A DNA stretch of 39,531 nucleotides from the IMG/VR virus record IMGVR_UViG_3300027985_001060, positions 1 through 39,531 of that record; one strand, written 5' to 3'. Made by a program: the position numbers and the translations under genes. This DNA comes from a virus. The notes beneath the pieces were generated by a model. The model did no database searches. It was not told the DNA's origin and saw only the letters and a list, made by a program, of their open reading frames with translations. Below, piece by piece: positions 36,392-39,531 of this stretch. Every line of letters begins with the position of its first letter. Within the stretch, counting starts at the first letter, position 1.

Positions 36392-37042
36392 TTATTCAGA
36401 TTCCCACGCTTCGCTGAAATTCTCATCAGCGAACAACTCCGCCAAACCTGTAATTTGCTTCAACCTCAACACTTCATCCATATCCATACCTAACTCCTTT
36501 GCGATTTTTTTATCAGACCAATTTTTCCTAGACAACTCCACAACTATATCAGACATCGCTGATATAGCATGTTTACCTCTAGCTCTATTGTGTCTAATTG
36601 TTGATGCGATTCTATCCCCACGTCCTTCTCGACTTTGGTTTATAGTGGTGACAGGTAAGTAACCTGTCACCTTTTTCTTCACATCATCGCATTCATTCCC
36701 GACTCGGTATCGATGAAATCCGTCTATAACTTCTCTCTTACCTTCTTCGTCCACCCAAGATACAATCGGTTGAGTGTACCCATCTTCTCGAATACTGTGT
36801 GTCAACAGTTCCATCTCGGGAGGAGCTACAGAATTTGGATTGTAATCGTTGGCAAAAATCGTATCATGAGGAACCCATATTACACAGTCCACCGGCTCAT
36901 CTTTGAATGGTGATATTTTATGGATGATTATTTTTATCGCATTTATCGCATCAATCTTCGATGAATCATCCATTCCTGATGTAACTGATCGAATAATAGA
37001 TTCGACTTCTTTTAACCATTCCGGTTTATTTATCTTTTCCAT
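36392..37042 (-). CDS. ibrB: ParB-like protein, IbrB type
   Basis: This 216-aa protein has a ParB/Srx fold core: WVPHDTIFANDYNPNSVAPPEMELLTHSIREDGYTQPIVSW, then REVIDGFHRYRV (103-114, the motif that binds CTP or ATP in ParB-type proteins), then RGDRIASTIRHNRARGKH. A C-terminal HTH follows (WSDKKIAKELGMDMDEVLRLKQITGLAELF). The partner gene directly upstream encodes the PAPS-reductase-like IbrA, and they overlap by 13 bases. IbrA and IbrB were described together in E. coli as activators of eib genes, and the pair is common in phages. The biochemical role is not settled. Confidence 0.82.
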   Translation of the reverse strand: MEKINKPEWLKEVESIIRSVTSGMDDSSKIDAINAIKIIIHKISPFKDEPVDCVIWVPHDTIFANDYNPNSVAPPEMELLTHSIREDGYTQPIVSWVDEEGKREVIDGFHRYRVGNECDDVKKKVTGYLPVTTINQSREGRGDRIASTIRHNRARGKHAISAMSDIVVELSRKNWSDKKIAKELGMDMDEVLRLKQITGLAELFADENFSEAWESE

Positions 37043-38298
37043 AATGGAAAGTATCCTCTTTGCATTTTTCTTTTAACCATATACTTTCTATAACGTTCGT
37101 AATTTCCAGATACGTTCGGTACGAAAGTTAACCCTTTACACCAATAATCATGCCGTAGCAAACATTTCGCTATTCTTCTCCAAGACGGGGCTTTCTTCGC
37201 AGCTTCTAGCGAATGGTGTACTTCGTCTGGTATATCACCTCTTATCGTACAGAAGTCGCCGTTTTCGTCGAAAAAACCCCCTTTTTCTGTCCACCATCTT
37301 ATGAATGTAAATATTTTATCGTCATAATGATCTGCCAACTTTTCTGGCATGGAATTCATGATCAACATAGAAAAACTTTTCCATGTGTGACCTGGAGGGA
37401 GACTGATTTTCAGTTGTCCTGATATGTTACCTGAATATTTGACAAATTCTGCTCCAGAATTTGCTCCGTTGACTCTGGATACAATCTTTGCCCACGTATC
37501 AGGTTCCAGGATGTGAAACAACCATAGACCTTTTCGCTGATCTACACCGTATGGCTGACACAGTCTCTGCTGATGCAAAGACAATCCGGCACAACGCATA
37601 AGGTCATAGATTTTGTTATGGCACTTTCCGGTTTTTCCGTGGTATCTCCAAATGTCTTCAACCTTCCAATCATATATTGGATGAGTTGAATACACGGGTA
37701 AACCTGTTGACTTCTGTCGCAAACACCACATTTTTTTATTATAAAACTCTCTGTTGTGTTTCACGGAGAGTTTTAAATGCCTGTTAAAACTCTCCTCTGT
37801 TCTTATTCCGATGAAGACCGCTGTATCTTCTCCGCCGGAATACCATTTACCGAATTCGTGTACAAAATCTTCAAATTCCATTCCGGGAACGTAAAAAGGA
37901 AAGTATTTTTCGTCCGATATTACAAATTTATTTTTCGGTCTCGGTCGAACTAATTCCTTTCCGTCTTCCCAACATGTCCAACGCGGTTCGTATTCTGAAA
38001 CAGCGTTGTCGAGAGATATCGGCAGACACACCCAATACGGTATTATCACGTCTTCGTATAAGTTATAAATCTCTTCAACGTGTTCATATGTGTGTCGGTA
38101 TTGAGCTTCAAAATCGACACACAGCAATCCTACCTTGACACCTCTTCTGATAGCCTCTTCACACACGAGATGTGTCATGACCGTAGAGTCTTTCCCGCCA
38201 CTAAAAGAAATGTATATTCTTTTAAAGTTATCAAAAATATAAGATATTCTTTCAGTGGCCGCTGTCAACACGTCAACACCTAACATTTTCTTAGCCAT
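37030..38298 (-). CDS. ibrA: PAPS-reductase-like PP-loop protein, IbrA type (DUF3440)
   Basis: This 422-aa protein has the PP-loop SFSGGKDST at residues 31-39, which binds and cleaves ATP. The typical IbrA/DUF3440 blocks follow: LLCVDFEAQYRHTYEHVEEI, YWVCLPISLDNAVSEYEPRWTCWE, FIGIRTEESFNRHL, HPIYDWKVEDIWRYHGKTG, YDLMRCAGLSLHQQRLCQPYG and LPPGHTWKSFS. The family is related to PAPS and DndC-like sulphur-transfer proteins. It has no obvious CxxC partner domain here, so whether it uses sulphur is unknown. I chose the ATG at 38298, preceded by GAGGAACAGC, over a longer open frame. It is paired with the IbrB-like gene. Confidence 0.88.
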   Translation of the reverse strand: MAKKMLGVDVLTAATERISYIFDNFKRIYISFSGGKDSTVMTHLVCEEAIRRGVKVGLLCVDFEAQYRHTYEHVEEIYNLYEDVIIPYWVCLPISLDNAVSEYEPRWTCWEDGKELVRPRPKNKFVISDEKYFPFYVPGMEFEDFVHEFGKWYSGGEDTAVFIGIRTEESFNRHLKLSVKHNREFYNKKMWCLRQKSTGLPVYSTHPIYDWKVEDIWRYHGKTGKCHNKIYDLMRCAGLSLHQQRLCQPYGVDQRKGLWLFHILEPDTWAKIVSRVNGANSGAEFVKYSGNISGQLKISLPPGHTWKSFSMLIMNSMPEKLADHYDDKIFTFIRWWTEKGGFFDENGDFCTIRGDIPDEVHHSLEAAKKAPSWRRIAKCLLRHDYWCKGLTFVPNVSGNYERYRKYMVKRKMQRGYFPLWKR

Positions 38299-38596
38299 TT
38301 GCTGTTCCTCGTAGAAGTTTATTGTACTTCTCCCATCCCGCAGCGACCAGCAGAGTATAATAACGCTTCCACTCTGCTGGCATAGACTCGTCAATTTTCG
38401 TGAGAATGTCAATCATTTTACACGCTGATGATAATGAATTTCCGACACAAATGACAAGAGGTGTATGGACTCTCGGTAACGCCGCACTCTTGAAGTCTTC
38501 AACACAGTACTGGTTGTATCCAGCCTCTGTGTTCATTGATACGATATATCCATATTCAGTCGGTTTTCCGTTCTCAGGGTATATTATTGTTCTCAT
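38291..38596 (-). CDS. Small protein linked to the IbrAB-like pair
   Basis: This is a 101-aa protein of unknown family, mixed alpha/beta: MRTIIYPENGKPTEYGYIVSMNTEAGYNQYCVEDFKSAALPRVHTPLVICVGNSLSSACKMIDILTKI, then ESMPAEWKRYYTLLVAAGWEKYNKLL. It has AGGAG at good spacing. Its stop overlaps the ibrA-like start by eight bases, so the three genes form one translational unit. It may be a third component of the module or simply a neighbour. Confidence 0.6.
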   Translation of the reverse strand: MRTIIYPENGKPTEYGYIVSMNTEAGYNQYCVEDFKSAALPRVHTPLVICVGNSLSSACKMIDILTKIDESMPAEWKRYYTLLVAAGWEKYNKLLRGTANG

Positions 38597-38608
38597 TTTT
38601 ATCTCCTG

Positions 38609-38989
38609 TCAGTCGTTATTCTCTTTCACTACGGCATCCGTAATTCTCACTGCCTGCGGGCTACCGTTAACGTCGATAAGCAGTAGCCCGTGCTGTGCGA
38701 GGAACGGACTAATCCTCTGAACTGCGTCCCGCTTACCCTGTTCGCCAAGTAAATCGACGAACAGGGTGTAAATAGATTTACACCCTCCAGTCGGATATCT
38801 AAGACTGTAGGTCTTATCAGGACTGTCTTTTGCTAACGAGCGCATTTTAAAAACTATACTCAGAGCAAGATCAGCACGAACTTCTGGTGTTCTTGCTCCA
38901 TCCTGCTTTAACGTGGTCAAAAGGGTTTGACTTAATAGGTAATCCGCTAAGGTAAGCGGATGATGCAACCTGTTTATAGTCAACCTCAT
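38609..38989 (-). CDS. Hypothetical basic helical protein
   Basis: This protein of about 126 aa (MRLTINRLHHPLTLADYLLSQTLLTTLKQDGARTPEVRADLALSIVFKMRSLAKDSPDKTYSLRYP...) has no recognised family. The start is uncertain: 39001 (130 aa), 38989 (126 aa) or 38845 (78 aa) are all ATG. The longer forms overlap the preceding gene out of frame by about 120 bases, far more than elsewhere in this phage. The continuous helical pattern across 38845 favours the longer forms. A frameshift or start inside the upstream gene is possible. Confidence 0.5.
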   Translation of the reverse strand: MRLTINRLHHPLTLADYLLSQTLLTTLKQDGARTPEVRADLALSIVFKMRSLAKDSPDKTYSLRYPTGGCKSIYTLFVDLLGEQGKRDAVQRISPFLAQHGLLLIDVNGSPQAVRITDAVVKENND

Positions 38990-39143
38990 ACAAGCATCCA
39001 AACGGGGTATCCCCTATCTCATCCTCACCACGCATCAAACTATCCATCAGGCTATCATATGCTGACTTCCTGATAATATACAATGCGCCATCAAGATTGA
39101 TGATCATTTCATAAACCTTTGGTTCTCTGATTTTCACCGTCAT
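38871..39143 (-). CDS. First gene of the - strand operon, hypothetical
   Basis: This is a 90-aa protein (MTVKIREPKVYEMIINLDGALYIIRKSAYDSLMDSLMRGEDEIGDTPFGCLYEVDYKQ...) that I do not recognise. It begins with strands typical of a small regulatory or anti-host protein. CGGAGAAAAATC precedes the ATG. It is the rightmost gene and lies directly after the gene-free control region with a promoter. The last 40 codons overlap the next gene in another frame, so either this C-terminus or the N-terminus of the next gene may not be real. Confidence 0.55.
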   Translation of the reverse strand: MTVKIREPKVYEMIINLDGALYIIRKSAYDSLMDSLMRGEDEIGDTPFGCLYEVDYKQVASSAYLSGLPIKSNPFDHVKAGWSKNTRSSC

Positions 39144-39204
39144 GATTTTTCTCCGTGTTGTTTCATATCAATTGTTCTATCTCACCCTTTATGCTGGTTG
39201 ATTA

Positions 39205-39232
39205 TTTATAATAAGAATAACAGAGATTGCAA
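39205..39232 (-). promoter_or_regulatory. Putative early leftward promoter
   Basis: On the - strand, TTGCAA (39227-39232), 16 bases, then TATAAA (39205-39210), about 60 bases before the first gene of the operon. It is a weaker match than the other promoters but in the right place. Confidence 0.45.
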
Positions 39233-39275
39233 ATGAACGCAAATCAAAAATATTAATGATTATCATAAGAGTTTT

Positions 39276-39387
39276 AGATAGTGTTACAAACAGTCTATCT
39301 GTAACACTGAAAACAAAAGTTTATTTTTCTGAAAACAAAAGTTTAAAAATAGATAATGTTACAGATAGACTGTTTGTAACATTATCT
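39276..39387. repeat. Large inverted repeat flanking direct repeats
   Basis: GTTACAAACAGTCTATCTG with TAAC at 39283-39305 recurs as its exact complement at 39358-39380 (23 bases perfect; 30 of 31 bases with flanks). Each arm also has its own GTTACA...TGTAAC dyad. Two 22-base-spaced direct repeats of TGAAAACAAAAGTTTA lie between. The spacing of about two helical turns suits protein binding. Confidence 0.9.
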
Positions 39388-39531
39388 TGTAGCGAAGTGA
39401 TGAAATATTCAATAATATCATATGTCACGCAAACTGTCACAATGAATACAACGAGTTACGGTACAAGTTGTCCTGGCTGTCATTTGGCTGTCATTCGTTT
39501 TTTGTAGTCTTTTTATATACTTATATTACTT

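Larger units (their letters stand above)
39144..39531. other. Gene-free right end: control region with repeats
   Basis: These 388 bases contain no supported gene. They hold a leftward promoter (39205-39232), a pair of 31-base inverted repeat arms differing at one base (about 39276-39306 and 39357-39387), and between them two 16-base direct repeats (39308-39323 and 39330-39345, TGAAAACAAAAGTTTA). Further right is an imperfect direct repeat of GGCTGTCATT (39476 and 39487), then A/T-rich sequence up to the window end. This could be an origin, an early operator or both. Confidence 0.75.

Noticed and set aside
36319-36426. N-terminal extension of the PrimPol-helicase
   Set aside because: It would be encoded by the promoter palindrome and overlap the ibrB-like gene; residues look non-protein-like (RSGIILYNPRS).
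39256-39507. 83-codon open frame on the + strand at the right end
   Set aside because: It runs through inverted and direct repeats, has no ribosome-binding site and a low-complexity translation (LDSVTNSLSVT...).
39502-39531. Promoter for the late operon at the window end (TTGTAG, 16 bases, TATTAC)
   Set aside because: Only three of six and four of six matches, and the link to position 1 depends on circularity that is not shown.
1-39531. tRNA, rRNA or riboswitch genes
   Set aside because: No cloverleaf-like or conserved RNA sequence was noticed on either strand by eye; a covariance-model scan would be needed to be sure.

Overview
The window reads as a nearly complete genome of a tailed, long-tailed (siphovirus-type) phage of about 39.5 kb. 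It carries packaging, head, neck, lysis, tail and replication genes, and no host-like gene except one visibly GC-richer island. The host is probably Gram-negative: two genes encode signal peptides with lipoboxes, and the lysin is a SleB-type hydrolase. No integrase, excisionase, CI-like repressor, tRNA or RNA polymerase gene was recognised, so a virulent or incompletely sampled phage is likely. The host genus cannot be named from the sequence.

Left half, + strand, 76-20861 (late genes). Order: lambda-type terminase small and large subunits, a DUF551-like small protein, a gpW-like joiner, portal, an S49 prohead protease with a nested scaffold start, decoration protein, Mu gpT-type major capsid, and a small neck protein. 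Next comes a gpFII-like joining protein that appears to carry an inserted FG-GAP beta-propeller. A lysis-like cassette follows (41-aa lipoprotein, secreted coiled-coil protein, two-TM protein, SleB hydrolase). The tail block is terminator, tube, chaperones G and G-T made by a -1 frameshift on A AAA AAC, tape measure, a hub protein with a C-terminal RCC1 propeller, and three distal tail proteins. Most genes overlap by ATGA or TAATG junctions. The block ends at a strong bidirectional terminator (20863-20900).

Right half, - strand, 20911-39143 (early, replication and accessory genes). Read in the direction of transcription from the right end: two partly overlapping small genes, a small gene with an IbrA/IbrB-type pair (PAPS-reductase-like and ParB-like), then a PrimPol-helicase. 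A DUF5664-type protein, a small gene and a 23-heptad repeat protein follow. Then come an LRR-like protein, an SF2 helicase, an acidic repeat protein, a zinc-finger protein, a Cas4/RecB-like nuclease, an SSB-like protein, a ribbon-helix-helix-like protein, a family B DNA polymerase and ThyX. Last are a lipoprotein, a virion-like protein, an orphan HsdM and small genes. A lone VRR-NUC gene runs on the + strand inside this block. Four good sigma70-type promoters (TTGACA or TTGACT with TATTAT or TATAAT, spacing 17-18) drive it, and three of them overlap inverted repeats.

Main points of interest: two unrelated beta-propellers grafted onto virion proteins; the undetected G-T frameshift product with a zinc-ribbon motif; an A11 tract that would switch a membrane-anchored protein to a soluble form; the hsdM island with a 15-codon possible hsdS remnant and a 17-bp tandem duplication at its edge; a consensus promoter inside a perfect 20-bp-arm palindrome; the IbrAB-like module; the heptad-repeat protein; and a 388-base gene-free right end with large inverted and direct repeats.
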